From Hyperoodon ampullatus (taxonomy: Eukaryota; Chordata; Mammalia; Artiodactyla; Ziphiidae): a stretch of DNA of 64,000 bases. Under the pieces are notes generated by a model that saw only the letters and a program-made list of their open reading frames with translations, had not been told where the DNA came from and did not search any database. Shown in pieces: positions 23,103-34,495 of this stretch (position 1 is its first letter; each line of letters opens with the position of its first letter). Location of the stretch: contig OX457068.1 of assembly GCA_949752795.1 (NCBI GenBank), forward strand, positions 63,243,582 through 63,307,581, read 5' to 3'. The translations under genes were made by a program, and so were the position numbers.

Positions 23103-23922
23103 CCGTCCTCACGTGCCCACCCCCAAGGGCCTTCACAGTTCTCCCAGGAACAGCTGTCTATAGAGGGTGTAAGGCCACTTCCCTAAGGTCTGTAGATCAC
23201 CCCACACTGTGCTCAGCACACAGTAGGGCTCATTACAAGGGCACAATGCCCTTCTCTTTCTCTTTTCTCAAGGGCAGATCACAATTTCCAGCGAGAGAGA
23301 GGAAGAGGTGAGAAGCCTTTTGTCTGAACCACCATCTGCAAGGCTTTATGCCAGTTGGGTTTAGACATCTCAGCATTGTGACGTCCCAAAGCACTCCCTG
23401 GAAAGGGAATGTCTAAATCATGCAGGATTCTTCCTTTGACTGAAACCAGCAAAAAGAATTGGATCATGGAACCCTTTTCCCATTGAGCGGTGCCTCTGAC
23501 TGGAGTTCTCAGGAATGCCGGGAGATGCTGGACAGACCATAAGTTCCTTAAAGGCAGAGCCATGACTTTTGTCTCCTGACCTCCCACATTCCCCATCCTA
23601 CAGTTAGGCATTATACAGTTGTCCAGGGTTACCTGGCTGTGGCCCGGTTCAGATGCTGGCTGGTCTTGGACACTGGTGCAAGGGGAGCCCTTTAAAGGTC
23701 ATTCTGGTTTGGTCATGAATGGGAAAGTGACGAGCCCCCAGGAGCTGAGTGTTATCAAAAAACTACCATTAATTGTGGTTCTTACTTTGAGGTCCACCAA
23801 AGGTCTTAAGGAAACCTATGAACCCTCTGAATTATAGGCAAAATCCCCTGTCTGTCCACCCATGTGCACATCTTAGGGAAAATCTGAAGCTTTCATCAGC
23901 TTTCAAAAAAGGTGCATGATTT

Positions 23923-24127
23923 TGGGGCTTCTCTGGTGGCGCAGTGGTTGAGAGTCCGCCTGCCGATGCAGGGGACACGGGTTCGTGTCCTGGTCCGGGA
24001 GGATCCCACATGCCGCGGAGCGGCTGGGCCCGTGAGCCATGGCCGCTGAGCCTGCACATCCGGAGCCTGTGCTCCGCAACGGGAGAGGCCACAACGGTGA
24101 GAGGCCCGCATACCACACACACACACA
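23923..24127 (+). mobile_element. CHR-2-type tRNA-derived SINE
   Basis: A complete copy with tRNA-like head, GGTTCGTGTCC B-box region and a short (CA)n tail instead of poly(A). An 18-base target duplication, aaaaaaggtgcatgattt, lies at 23905-23922 and 24128-24145 and is perfect, so the insertion is fairly young. Confidence 0.95.
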
Positions 24128-24324
24128 AAAAAAGGTGCATGATTTCAAAAAAAGGCAAACACTTAACTGTAAAGTAAAAAAAAAAAAACAGGTTCATTCT
24201 GCAGAACTGTGTCCCCCTGTGTTTAACTGGAGGGGGAAACAGTTGTTCCCAAACTAGGCAAGCCTCACCTACAGAGAGAGTATATGACTGGTGCAGGGAG
24301 GGGTGATTGCAGGAAAAGTCATAC

Positions 24325-24595
24325 AGGATAGTGACTAAGTACATAGATTTTGGAACCAGAAGGGTAGTTGGGCCTCAGACCCAGTTTAGGCACTTCCTAA
24401 CTATGGGACCTCAGGCAGGCTATGTGACTGCTCTGAGCCTCAGTTTTCTTGCCTAGAAAATGGGCATAACACTAGATTATTGCTCACCCACCCAGATTTG
24501 TTGAGACTACTAAATAAGACGATGCAATAAATGACTAAGAATGGTGTCTGGCACGTGGAAAGTGCCCTACAGGTGTAAGTTATTATTACTGTTAA
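24325..24595 (+). mobile_element. MIR SINE, near full length
   Basis: All MIR parts are in order: 'tagattttggaaccagaagg', 'cttcctaactatgggacctc', 'ctgagcctcagttttcttgc', 'tgtctggcacgtggaaagtg' and the 3' 'gtaagttattatt' end. Confidence 0.82.
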
Positions 24596-24949
24596 ACTAA
24601 GCCGTCTTGACAATGCTGACTCACAGCCCCCTGTACTTTCCCCTTCTGTAAAACCCATAACCTGTCATTACCTATGCCTGATATTTCCCAGTAAATAGTA
24701 AATACCCTGGGGCAGGGGATCATGCCTGACTGTGACTCCAGTGCTAAGGCACATAGCAGATGAGTGGTAAATATTTGTGGAGTATATCAATAATTAATGA
24801 ATGAATCAATAAGTCTGAGTTCAAATAAATTCTATAACTATGTATTGAATTCCTCGATATGGCAGGAACTGGAGATACTGTGGTGAACAGAAAAACTCCC
24901 TGCCCACACAGAACTTACAAATGGGAAGCAAATATACAGGGATACGACA

Positions 24950-26000
24950 TCAAAAGCACAAGCAATAAAAGCAAAAATGGACAAGTGGACTCCATCAAAC
25001 TAAAAACCTTCTGCACAGCAAAGGAAATGATCAGCAGAGTAAAAACACAACCCTACCGAACAGGAGAAAATATTTGCAAACCATATATCTGATAAGGGGT
25101 TAACATCCAAAATACGTAGGAACTCCTACAATGCAACAGCAAAAAAACAAATAACCTGATTTTAAAATGGGCGAAAGACTTGAAAAGACATTTCTACAAA
25201 GAAAATATACAAATGGTCAATGGGTACATGAAAAGGTGCTCAACACCACTAATCACCAGGGAAATGCAAATCAAAACCACAATGAGATACTACATCATAC
25301 CTGTTAGAATGGCTATTATCAAAAAAACAAAAGATGACAAGTATTGGTGAGGATATAGAGAAAAGGGAACCCTCATACACTGTTGGTGGGAATGTAAAAT
25401 GGTGTGGCTACAATGGAACACAGTATGGAGATTCCTCAAAAAATTAAACATAGAACTATTGTATGGTCCAGCAATCCCACTTCTGGGTATATATCCAAAG
25501 GAATTGAAATCAGAATCTTGAAGAAATACTTGCACCCCCATGTGCACTGCAGCATTATTCACAATAACCAGGATATGGAAACAACCTACATGTTCACTGA
25601 TGAACGAATGGATAAAGAAAATGTATTATATACATACAATGAAATATTATGCAGCCTTAAAAAAAAAAAGGAAATCTTTCCATATGTGACAACCTGGATG
25701 AATCTGGAGGACATTATCTTAAGTGAAATAAGCTAGTCACCGAAGGACAAATACTGCATGATTCTACTCGTATGAGGTATCTAAAATAGTCAGTCTTATA
25801 GAAACAGAGTAGAATGATAGATACCAGGGGCTCGGGGAAGGAGAAATGAAGAGTTGCTATAAAGGTTCAGTTATGTAAGACCAATAAGTTCTAGAGATTT
25901 GCTGTAAAACTTAATGCCTACAGTTGACAATACTGTATTGGACACTTACAAATTTAAGAGGGTAGATCTCATGTTAAGTATTCTTACCACAACCAGAAAA
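24950..26000 (+). mobile_element. L1 3' portion (end of ORF2 plus 3' UTR), decayed
   Basis: The segment carries the C-terminal coding region of L1 ORF2 with many stops and frame breaks, recognisable from 'tcaaactaaaaaccttctgc', 'gaaatgcaaatcaaaaccac', 'gttggtgggaatgtaaaatg' and 'ggaaacaacctacatgttc', followed by an older-type L1 3' UTR ending near 26000. It is truncated at the 5' end. No functional protein can come from it. Confidence 0.85.
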
Positions 26001-26067
26001 AAAACAAACCCAGATATTTAATGTCATGTTAGGGAGTGGTGAGTGCTACAAAGAAAAATGAAGCAAG

Positions 26068-26214
26068 GGACTTCCCCGGTGGTCCAGTGGTTAGGACTCC
26101 ACGCTTTCATTACCGAGGGCCCGGGGTCAATCCCTCATTGGGAAACTAAGATCCCACAAGCCGCTCGGTACAGCCCAGAAAACAAACAAAAAACCAAGTT
26201 AATCCATTTTAAAA
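26068..26214 (+). mobile_element. Short tRNA-derived SINE of the CHR group
   Basis: The head 'ggacttccccggtggtccag' and the 'aactaagatcccacaag' 3' part define a shorter relative of the CHR SINEs. A perfect 18-base target duplication, aaagaaaaatgaagcaag, lies at 26050-26067 and 26215-26232. It is inserted at the left border of an L1 end (next entry). Confidence 0.9.
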
Positions 26215-26232
26215 AAAGAAAAATGAAGCAAG

Positions 26233-26401
26233 AGGCTCTAAGGATATATTGTACAGCACAGGGAATATAGCCAATATTTTATAATAACTATAAATGGAGT
26301 ATAACCTTTAAAAATTGTGTATCACTATATTGTACACCTGTAACTTATATAATATAGTACACCAGCTATACTTCAATTTAAAAAAAAGAAATAATAAAAA
26401 A
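26233..26401 (+). mobile_element. Short L1 3'-terminal insertion
   Basis: The segment 'gatatattgtacagcacagg' to 'cagctatacttcaattt' is the very end of a cetartiodactyl L1 with its A-rich tail. After the tail comes aaagaaaaatgaa again, which matches the duplication left of the SINE. It is thus a severely 5'-truncated L1 with its own target duplication. Confidence 0.85.
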
Positions 26402-26929
26402 AAGAAAAATGAATCAGGGGTCGAAACGTGACTATTTCAGATGGGTTGATCAGGGAAGCCTTCCCTGAAGAGGGGAACCTTGCACAAAGAACTGAAATGA
26501 TGCATGAGTGAGCCACACAAACATCTGGGGAAAGAGTATTACAGGCAGAGAGACGTGAGTGCAAAAGCCCTGGGGCAGGAACCTGCCTGGCAGCTTTAAA
26601 GAGCTGGAAGGAGTCCCTCCTCTCATCCTGATGCCTTCCTTCTGGCTTTCCCAAACCTCCCATAGCAGCTCTTGCTTCTTTAGCTCATGTGACATTGGAG
26701 GAGAGGTGCCATTACACAGCGGCACCCTTGCTCACCCACTGCTGCCCTCCCTCACTCCCTGCAACCCACAGGCCCCTAGGGCAGCACCCTGAACAGCCAA
26801 TGTCTCTAACGCCTCCAGAAACACAACCCTGGCAACACTGAAGGCCAGGGTCCCAAGTTCAACTGTTACCGGTGTCCAGGCCCCAACCTCTGTGCCTCCA
26901 ATGTCCTTGTCACACACTGGACCAAGGTC

Positions 26930-27150
26930 GGGGCCTGGATACCCAGCCTGGAATCCTGGTTCCATCCCTAACTGGCAATATGACCTCAGACAAGTCATTT
27001 AATCTCTCTGAGACTCAGCTGCTTTATCTGTAAGACAGATATAATTACCTCTGCTCTGCTGATCTCAAAGGTTGTCAGAAAGATCAAATGAGACAATATG
27101 TATAAAAAAATTGTGTAAGCTGCTTTACAAATGCAGAGATCACCTTTACT
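26930..27150 (+). mobile_element. MIR SINE
   Basis: It shows 'aactggcaatatgacctcag', 'ctctctgagactcagctgct', 'agatcaaatgagacaatatg' and 'tgctttacaaatgcag', a near-complete MIR. An L2-like stretch precedes it at about 26410-26600. Confidence 0.78.
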
Positions 27151-27329
27151 TTAAGATGAAGGGTTGAGCCAGCCACTTGCCTCCTTTCTCCCAAGACATG
27201 ACTAATATTCCAGAAGAGGGATAAAAAAGACTAGATTGCTCTGAGAACAATCTAAAAAGAAAGAGCTCTTGGGGGAAAAAAAATTCATTAGAAAAGCTGG
27301 AAGGTAAAGTCAAGGAATTTCTCAGAAAA

Positions 27330-28130
27330 TAGAAGCAAAGGGCAAAGAGACAGAAAAGATGAGATTAAAAGATATTCGAGGAGCAATCCAGAAGAATACC
27401 ACTCTTAGAGGTACCAGAAAGAAGAAGTGGAGAAAACTGGAGAGGAGGAAATATGAAGAAATCCAAGAGAAAGTTCAAGGGTTTGGAGTGAGCTCCAGAT
27501 TAAGAGGTCTCCATGAGCGTGTATCCTGAGGTCCACCATCAGGCTATTCCAGAACTGTCATGATCTGTAAAGACTCTGGACAGAAGAAAACAGGTCAGCT
27601 CCAAAGGAACAGCTAGTCCCGTGCTCATACAGCCCTGGATACCGGAAGATCATGGAGAAGGTCTTCAGCGTTCTGTGGGTGAATGATTTTCACCTAAAAT
27701 ATCAACGCCACCAAACCAAAAATTAAGCGAAGAATTAGGTCATTGAGACACAGAAGGACTCAAACCCTTACCTTCCACCCACCATTTGGGGGGAATTTAC
27801 TTGAAGATGGGTGGAAGCAAAACGAAGGAGTAAACCAAGAAAGAAGTAGCTCCAGGTAAATCTAACCTACGGAGGCAGAGAAGGGAGGTGACAACAGTGT
27901 GTGACCCACCAAGAGAGCAGCCTGTCCAGGATGGAGAAAGAGGATGACGGGAAACCCTGGGGGAATGCCTGGTCGATGGACAGGCAGGAAAAAAAAAAAA
28001 TGGGGCATGATAGAGACAAAGTGTTCAAAAGGGAAAAGAGGACTAGAAGCTCGAGAAAAAAAGGGAAAAAGATGAATAGGAAAAGAGATGAGAATCACTG
28101 TTTTCTGATCCTCAAATTTTAGAGTCTGCC
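27330..28130 (+). mobile_element. Old A-rich LINE-like repeat (L1 or HAL1 type)
   Basis: Purine-rich sequence with phrases such as 'ggagaaaactggagaggagg', 'gaaatccaagagaaagttca' and 'aggagtaaaccaagaaagaa' resembles the ORF1-like part of an ancient L1 or half-L1. No intact frame is present. The subfamily cannot be set by eye. Confidence 0.4.
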
Positions 28131-28985
28131 CATAGCAGCCCCAAAAGCGGCTTGCTATGGTTACAAATAGAATGTAAATGTTATCAGCCTTGACATTCTA
28201 AAGGTAAACTCACGGATGACTGAAGCCAGAGGCTGGAACTAAAAAGTTGGGGTAATTTTAATAGCCTCATCTTACAAAGTACAGGATCCAGAGATACTGC
28301 CAACATTTGGTAGAACAAGAAATAGGTTACTTAGGCAATCTATAGATAGAAGAACTAAAAACAGCAGTACCCCTCAACTGGGAGAAGTGGGGGGATGGTT
28401 TGGGCTGGGTAAGGGAGCTGAATCCTCACCCACCAAAGCAGGACGTCAGTGAATGCTAAACGTGGCATACGTGGCACGCATAGGACTGAGAGGTACAAGG
28501 TAATTCCCAGAAGAAACAGCCAAGTAGCAGGCCTGGGGCAGAGGGTGTGGGGAAGAGGACCTTTGCTTTTTATTATTATAAACTTTTGTATTCTACATGA
28601 CTTTTCTAGTCGTGTGCAGGAGACGATCACCATCATCTCGTTCTCCCTCATCGTTCTCCTCCTTTTCCGCCATGAACTCTTCTGTTCCCACCTAGGTTTC
28701 GTCCACTTTCTCATTCATTTAACAGACACGTCCTGAGCCTGGGTAGGGTCAGGCAACAAGACTCAGAAAAGTGTGGGCACAAAGGGACATCCAGCCCTGA
28801 AAGCTCTGCCCAGCCAGCACTGCTCCCAGCCTCTCTCTTGGTCTCAGTACAGGGCTCTGTGCAGGGTTCCCCAGCCGAGAAAGATGGGGAAGCAGTGGCA
28901 GGAGACACCAAGGGTGAGGTCCCAGGCATGGCCCCCATCAGTGTGTGAGCACAGGCAGCAATTGGTTTAAAAATAAAGAGGCCCT

Positions 28986-29208
28986 GGCCTTCCCTGGTGG
29001 CACAGTGGTTGAGAGTCTGCCTGCCGATGCAGGGGACGCGGGTTCGTGCCCCGGTCCGGGAGGATCCCACATGCCGTGGAGCGGCTGGGCCCGTGAGCCA
29101 TGGCCACTGAGCCTGCGCGTCCGGAGCCTGTGCTCCACAGTGGGAGAGGCCACAGCAGTGAGAAGCCCGCGTACCTCAAAAAATAATAATAATAAAATAA
29201 AAATAAAT
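28986..29208 (+). mobile_element. CHR-2-type tRNA-derived SINE
   Basis: Complete copy with an AAT-rich tail. The 15-base target duplication aaataaagaggccct is at 28971-28985 and 29209-29223 and is perfect. Confidence 0.95.
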
Positions 29209-30129
29209 AAATAAAGAGGCCCTAGAATGACTAAAAGTCAGCATAAATAATTTTTACAAGTATTAGGGACAATGTGATTTCGTAACAAATCATCACAGAG
29301 TAAATCCTCATTGTATTGGACATTGTCTGGGAACGAGGCCTTTACCATATGGGAATTTTCCAGCTGACTGATTTTTACCATTCATTGGAGCAATTCTGGA
29401 TCAGAATCATTCCCAGATGAATCACACACCCCACTGTCTCCTCAGATGGAATGCCAGCTGACGTTCATATACCGGAAGGGCCTCTGGGCACATCCGTCCA
29501 GCCCCTTCCATTCACAGATGGGAGATTTAACCTTTTCTGGATGACTCAGGGTCTCCACCGTGAGCACCGCTCCTGGCTCTGGGCTGGAGCACAGTGAAGA
29601 CCACAGGTGCCCAGGTAGCATCAGAAACACTAGGATTAGAGACCAGCCTCTGTCTTCTACGATTCCAGCCCTGGGGGAGCCCACTGACCTCAGCTTGAGG
29701 ACTCAGGAAAGGAGCCACTTGGTATCACTGCTCCCTGATGACCCAGCAGGCTCACATGCCCCATGAACAGCCCAGCCTCTCTCCTCTCAGACCCCCAGTA
29801 CCACCAGCGCCAAGACTCCAGGGCCAGGGGACCACATGGAGGGCAATTGACATGGAAGTGACAGATGGGGTACAGCTCATAGGTCGCCCGCTGGGATGGC
29901 CGCTCAGCTCAGGAGAACAGAGAGGGTGCCCCAAAGGCAGAGACAAGAAGTACAGCCAAACACGCAGAGGACCTTCTGTCACCAACACAAGTCCTTGACA
30001 AGGGACAAAGGGCGGCCACAGATCATGGGGGGAAATGAGGTTCCCATCACACCCCGCAATGTTCAAGACTTAGGCTTGAAACAAAGGGCCCGGTAACTTC
30101 TAATATGGTCCCTAAATGGAAGCTGTGAT

Positions 30130-30515
30130 AAGGATTATTATGGGCTGAATTATATCTCCCTCAAAATTCATATGTTGAGCCCTAAACCCCAATATCTCAG
30201 GATGTGACTCTATTTGGAGGTAAGGTCTTTAAGAGGTGGTTAAGCTAAAATGACATCACCAGGGTGGGCCCTAATCCAATATGACTGATGTCCTTATAAG
30301 AAGAGGAAGTTAGGACACAGGTACGGAGGGAAGACAGAGAGAGAAGATGGCCATGTATCCGCCAAAGAGAGAGGCCTCGGGAGAAACGAAGCCTGCCGAC
30401 ACCTTGATCTCAGACCTCCAGCCTCCAGAACTGTGAGAAAGTAAAGTTCCGTTGTTTAAGCCCCCCAGTCTGTGGTACTTTGTTATGGGAGCCAGAGCAA
30501 ATCAAAACAAGGACT
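30130..30515 (+). mobile_element. Old LTR-like repeat
   Basis: The order 'gggctgaattatatctccct', 'aaaattcatatgttgagccc', 'ggtgggccctaatccaatat', 'cttataagaagaggaa', 'ctccagcctccagaactgtg' and 'gtttaagccccccagtctgt' is that of the MaLR-type LTR group. A similar copy is at 60968-61393. Internal retroviral sequence is absent. Confidence 0.62.
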
Positions 30516-30879
30516 TATACTAATGCAGAGAAAATATATGGGTAGAGGGATGGGATGGGACAGGACGGCCCATTTATAGGGTCTCTCAGACTTCCTGTCT
30601 AGATCTTGAAGTAACCATGAAAACACTGTCTGCTTTTTATAATTTAAAAGATTAATTATCTACCCTTTGAAAACTCTAAGGTAAGCTCTCAGTGAGAGTG
30701 CTCCAACTTTCCGCAGTGAAACATTTAAGGGGCCGAGATCTCTGAGTTCTGAGAAAAGGTAAGGCTCTCTGCTTATACCTTTGGCTCCTGCCTGCGGTCT
30801 GGACAGACGTCTTCATCACTAAGTCACAGCTCCTCGGCAGAGCGTATCAAACACCGATCACATTATCCTCCCCCCGCCC

Positions 30880-31135
30880 CCACTTGTTTAAAACCTCTCC
30901 CATGGGTGCCCATGGACCTAAGAAAAGGATAAAATCTAAATCCCGGTCCACACTGCAAGGCTCCATAAGGTCCAGGCCTGCCTGCTCCTCCAGGGACATG
31001 GCTCCTGTTCCCCCTCAGGCCAGCTCTCAGAGCCTGGGACACAGTGGGCCCCTCCTGACACAGGCCTTGGCACAAACTGTCCCCTCAGTCTAGAATCCTC
31101 TTGACCCAGTTAACTCCTAGCACCCTCCATGGTGT
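30880..31135 (+). mobile_element. L2 LINE fragment
   Basis: The text 'aaatcccggtccacactgca aggctc', 'cctccagggacatggctcct' and 'ctagaatcctcttgaccc' has the layout of an L2 3' region. It is old and has no frame. Confidence 0.5.
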
Positions 31136-31379
31136 GCTCCGCTCAGGGCTGGGTGGGATGGACAGAGGGTGAGCTGCCTCCTGTGGTCCCTCTAGGCGCT
31201 ATACAGACCCTGGACCAGAACAAGGACCGTGAACAACACAGCTGATCCCAGCTAGACGTTTGGCCTTATCCCCGGAGCTTTCCTGCACTACTAAGCTGAT
31301 GGAGACTGTGAATGTCAGCCCAGAAAAGCTGCTGCTGGTTCCAAAACGGAAAGAAAGGGGAGGGAGGAGAGAGAGGGCA

Positions 31380-31640
31380 CATTCACATTTACTGAGCACC
31401 TATTAGGTGTGCTGCTGTAGATGTGCACTGTTGGGCTATCTATTTCACATATGTTACTTCAGCTAGTCTTTACTGCAACCCTTAAAAGTAGGGAATTGTG
31501 TCCCCATTTTTATAGGTAAGGAAAGACTCAAAGAGGTTAAGTAATTTGTATAAAGATGCAGAGCTTCTAAGGCCCAGAGTCAGCTTTGGATCCCAAGTCT
31601 GCCTGACCCCAAGCTCCAAGCTCTTTCAATGACCCACATG
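31380..31640 (-). mobile_element. MIR SINE, near full length
   Basis: In reversed order it shows 'tttactgagcacctattagg', 'aaagactcaaagaggttaag' and 'ttggatcccaagtctgcctg'. Confidence 0.78.
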
Positions 31641-31794
31641 ACCTGGATATCATGTCAAGTGGCTAAAGGAGCAGTGGCTCCTGCCTGTGGGCCATGGATG
31701 GAAGTCCTGGGATCGTGTCGGGGCCCATGAGTCCACATAAGCACCCAGCACTGCCTGGCTCCACATCAACTGTACTTCTCCCACACCGGATGTA

Positions 31795-31976
31795 CAGTTG
31801 TCCCTTGAACAGCGCAGGGCTTGTAGTCAGCCCTCCCTGACCACAGCTCCTTGGCATCCACAGATCCAACCAACATTGGACCGAGCAGCACTGCAGCATT
31901 TACTCTCAAAAAATGTCTGCATATAAGTGCACCTGTGCAGTTCAAACCCATGTTGTTCAAGGGTCAGTGATAACTG
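31795..31976. mobile_element. Tigger-like nonautonomous DNA element
   Basis: Ends are inverted: CAGTTGTCCCTTGAAC on the left and GTTCAAGGGTCAGTGATAAC on the right. A TA lies immediately left of it (31793-31794), as expected for a Tc1/mariner-group insertion. The right TA is not preserved. Confidence 0.72.
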
Positions 31977-32182
31977 TTTTCAAAGAAACATACATCCTAC
32001 CATGATTAACATGACACAAATTCCTCTCAATTCATGGCAGTGCTGTGAGGGAGGCACATACACACTAGTGAGTCCAGCATGTAATGCGTTTTCCCTCACA
32101 CAGGTTGTAAAAGAGCCACAGGTGATACACCGTTGGTGGCGAGTGGGGAGCACAGTTCTCGTTATTTGTATTAAAAAAAAGG

Positions 32183-32405
32183 GGGGACTTCCCTGGTGGC
32201 GCAGGGGTTGAGAGTCCGCCTGCCGATGCAGGGGACACGGGTTCATGCCCCGGTCTGGGAAGATCCCACATGCTGCGGAGCAACTTGGCCCGTGAGCCAT
32301 GGCCGCTGAGCCTGCACGTCCGGAGCCTGTGCTCCGCAACAGGAGAGGCCACAACAGTGAGAGGCCCGCGTACTACAAAAAAAACAAAACAAAAAACAAA
32401 AAAAA
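32183..32405 (+). mobile_element. CHR-2-type tRNA-derived SINE
   Basis: A complete copy with an A-rich tail containing AAAAC units. The flanking duplication is only an A-run followed by GG and is not decisive. It lies about 570 bases downstream of exon 2 in gene orientation. Confidence 0.9.
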
Positions 32406-32974
32406 GGTAAAAGACATCCACCCACGGGTGCTGGTTTATGCAGACCCTCTGGAAGGATGCACGAGGATACATGGGTGGCCTCTGAGGGAGAGACTGGAGG
32501 GGGGTAGCTGTGGGAAGGGGACTTCTCACTGTATATCTTTTTGTACCACTTGAATGTTGTATCCTTTAAATAATTTTTTAAAATTTAATGAATAGCAAGA
32601 GGGCAATGCTTAAGCCACAAAGTACTGAATTTCAGATAAGATGCTCCTGTGCCCTCTTCGATTTCTATCCAAGAAGAGACCAGTGATGATAACCATAGAT
32701 GCTGGTAACTGAGCCGGGGACTGGAACGCCCAGTCACCAGAGGTAACCTTGCAAACTTGGCATTTTTCATAAAACACGAACAGTCATCCCTGCGTCGAGC
32801 CCTCCAGAGCTCTCCAAATGCCAGAGGCCCCGGGGAAGCACCCTAATTCTTTCTCTGTAGTGATGCACCAAGTTTCCAGTTTCCTTGGGCCAACCCCTCA
32901 CCCCCCACCCCATCCTGCCTTGCCCATCCCCACGTGCACCACCCTGCACCCACCACCCACCCGGCCACACTCAC

Positions 32975-33067
32975 ATGGAAAGCACCTTCACTTCCAAGAT
33001 CTCGTGCCTCAGCTCCAGGCATCTCGTGGAGTTATACTCAAAAGGGCCCTCGTAAAATTCAAAGTAC
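32975..33067 (-). CDS. ST8SIA5: ST8SIA5 coding exon 2: luminal stem
   Basis: The exon has 93 bases: G at 33067 completes Arg44, 30 codons Y45-S74 follow, and AT is left for Met75. The residues begin YFEFYEGPFEY and end EVKVLS. Asn56-Ser-Thr is an N-glycosylation sequon in the stem, and C60 follows it. The acceptor is tccccag and the donor TTCCAT|gtgagt is strong. Exon length is a multiple of three with phase 2 at both ends, so skipping removes exactly 31 residues and keeps the frame. This fits the short isoform described for the mouse enzyme, as I recall it. This is the most 5' exon in the window. Confidence 0.96.
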
Positions 33068-33608
33068 CTGGGGACCAATAGGGACAGAGGTTACTACGCA
33101 GAGAAGCGGCCAGACTTTCAGGGACCTGTCAGGGCTCTTGTTGTCGGGGGGCAGGGGGCAGAGGGGTGGTATCTGGCCAAATTAATGGAGCAAACCAGCC
33201 CACCCCAGCAGACGACCTGATGAGGGTCTGTCTCCAGGACTGCTGGCGCCCTGTGGCCTGATCACTTGGTGGCTGATTACTCTCAGCACCCCCATCAACC
33301 TGGAAGTATAAGCATGAACCCATTTCAGTAAATCATGACATTTAGAAGCAGGTTTGGTTCCACGTGGTGGCTTCGAAGGAGAAAGAGGATGCTCTGGGCA
33401 TGTTCTCATTTGCGGTCTTCCTCTGACCAGTGATTGATGGAGGCAGCCCTGGGAGCCGGGGCAGTGAGGCTACAGGTCTTCAGCTGGTCCTGCCCTTTCC
33501 TGCTCTTTTCTCCTTTCTCCTCCTCTTGGGAGAAGTGTCACACAACGACAGCCACAAGCATAGCTGAAAAAACACAAGCTGCTTTTTCTACTATAAAAAG
33601 CATTTGTT

Positions 33609-33827
33609 GGGCTTCCCTGGTGGCGCAGTGGTTGAGAGTCCGCCTGCCGATGCAGGGGACACGGGTTCGTGCCCCGGTCCGGGAGGATCCCACATGCCGC
33701 AGAGCGGCTGGGCCCATGAGCCATGGCCGCTGGGCCTGCGCGTCCAGAGCCTGTGCTCCGCAACGGGAGAGGCCACAACAGTGAGAGGCCCACGTACCGC
33801 AAAAAAAAAAAAAAAAAAAAAAAAAAA
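33609..33827 (+). mobile_element. CHR-2-type tRNA-derived SINE
   Basis: A complete copy with about 27 A's in its tail. The target duplication aaaagcatttgtt (33596-33608) recurs as aaaagtatttgtt after the tail, one mismatch. It lies 540 bases upstream of exon 2 in the gene's orientation. Confidence 0.93.
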
Positions 33828-34137
33828 GTATTTGTTTCCATTAGCTCACTGATGCCGATGCTCACAATGTGACTAGGTGAGACTCTTTCTTTCTCCCCAT
33901 TTGGCAGCTGAGAAAACTGCGGCTAAACAGGTGGCACTCCAGGTGGTGCTGTCAGTGTAGACGGGCCCGAGCCCACTCCCACACCAGCTGGCTCCAGGCA
34001 TGTCAGAGTCACTTTGCAGTACCTTCTGCAGCTTCACGCAGAGAAACAATAGCAATTTCAGCCAATACTGCTGAGCCCTTGTCATGGGCCACGTTCAGGG
34101 CCCGGCACTCTACGTGGAAGCATTCACTTTTCTTTCT

Positions 34138-34495
34138 TTTTAATTGAAGTATAGTTGTTTACAGTATTATGTTAGTTTCAGGTATACGGCAGGGTGATTC
34201 AGTATTTTGCAGATTATATTCCGTTATAGGTTATTACAAGATAATGGGTATAATCCCCTGTGCTATACAGTATATCCTTCTTGCTTATCTATTTTATATA
34301 TAGTACTTTGTATCTGTTCATCTTATATTCCTAATTTATCCCTCTCCCCTTTGGTAACCACAAGTTTGTTTTCTAAGTCGGTGAGTCTGTTTCTGTTGTG
34401 CATGTACAATCATTTGTATTATTTTTTAGATTCCACATATAAGTGATACCATAGAGTATTTGTCTTTCTCTGTCTGACTTATTTCATTAAGCATC
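34138..34495 (-). mobile_element. L1 3' UTR fragment
   Basis: Reversed cetartiodactyl L1 3' region: 'ttgaagtatagttgtttaca', 'ttataggttattacaagat', 'ctgtgctatacagtatatcc', 'ccctttggtaaccacaagtt' and 'tagattccacatataagtga'. Confidence 0.85.

Larger units (their letters stand above)
22476..32974 (-). other. ST8SIA5: ST8SIA5 intron 2
   Basis: A 10.5-kb intron crowded with repeats: an LTR-like element, three CHR-2 SINEs, one short SINE nested in an L1 end, an L1 3' part, old LINE-like sequence, an LTR-like repeat at 30.1 kb, L2, MIRs and a Tigger-like element. 29220-30110 and 32430-32900 hold no recognised element apart from weak MIR-like words near 29480-29560. No exon was recognised. Confidence 0.85.

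Noticed and set aside
23923..24010. tRNA genes at SINE heads
   Set aside because: The A- and B-box-like regions belong to tRNA-derived SINEs; no cloverleaf with paired acceptor stem is formed.
24950..25740. Functional reverse transcriptase from the L1 in intron 2
   Set aside because: The ORF2 remnant is broken by many stops and frame shifts and lacks its 5' part.
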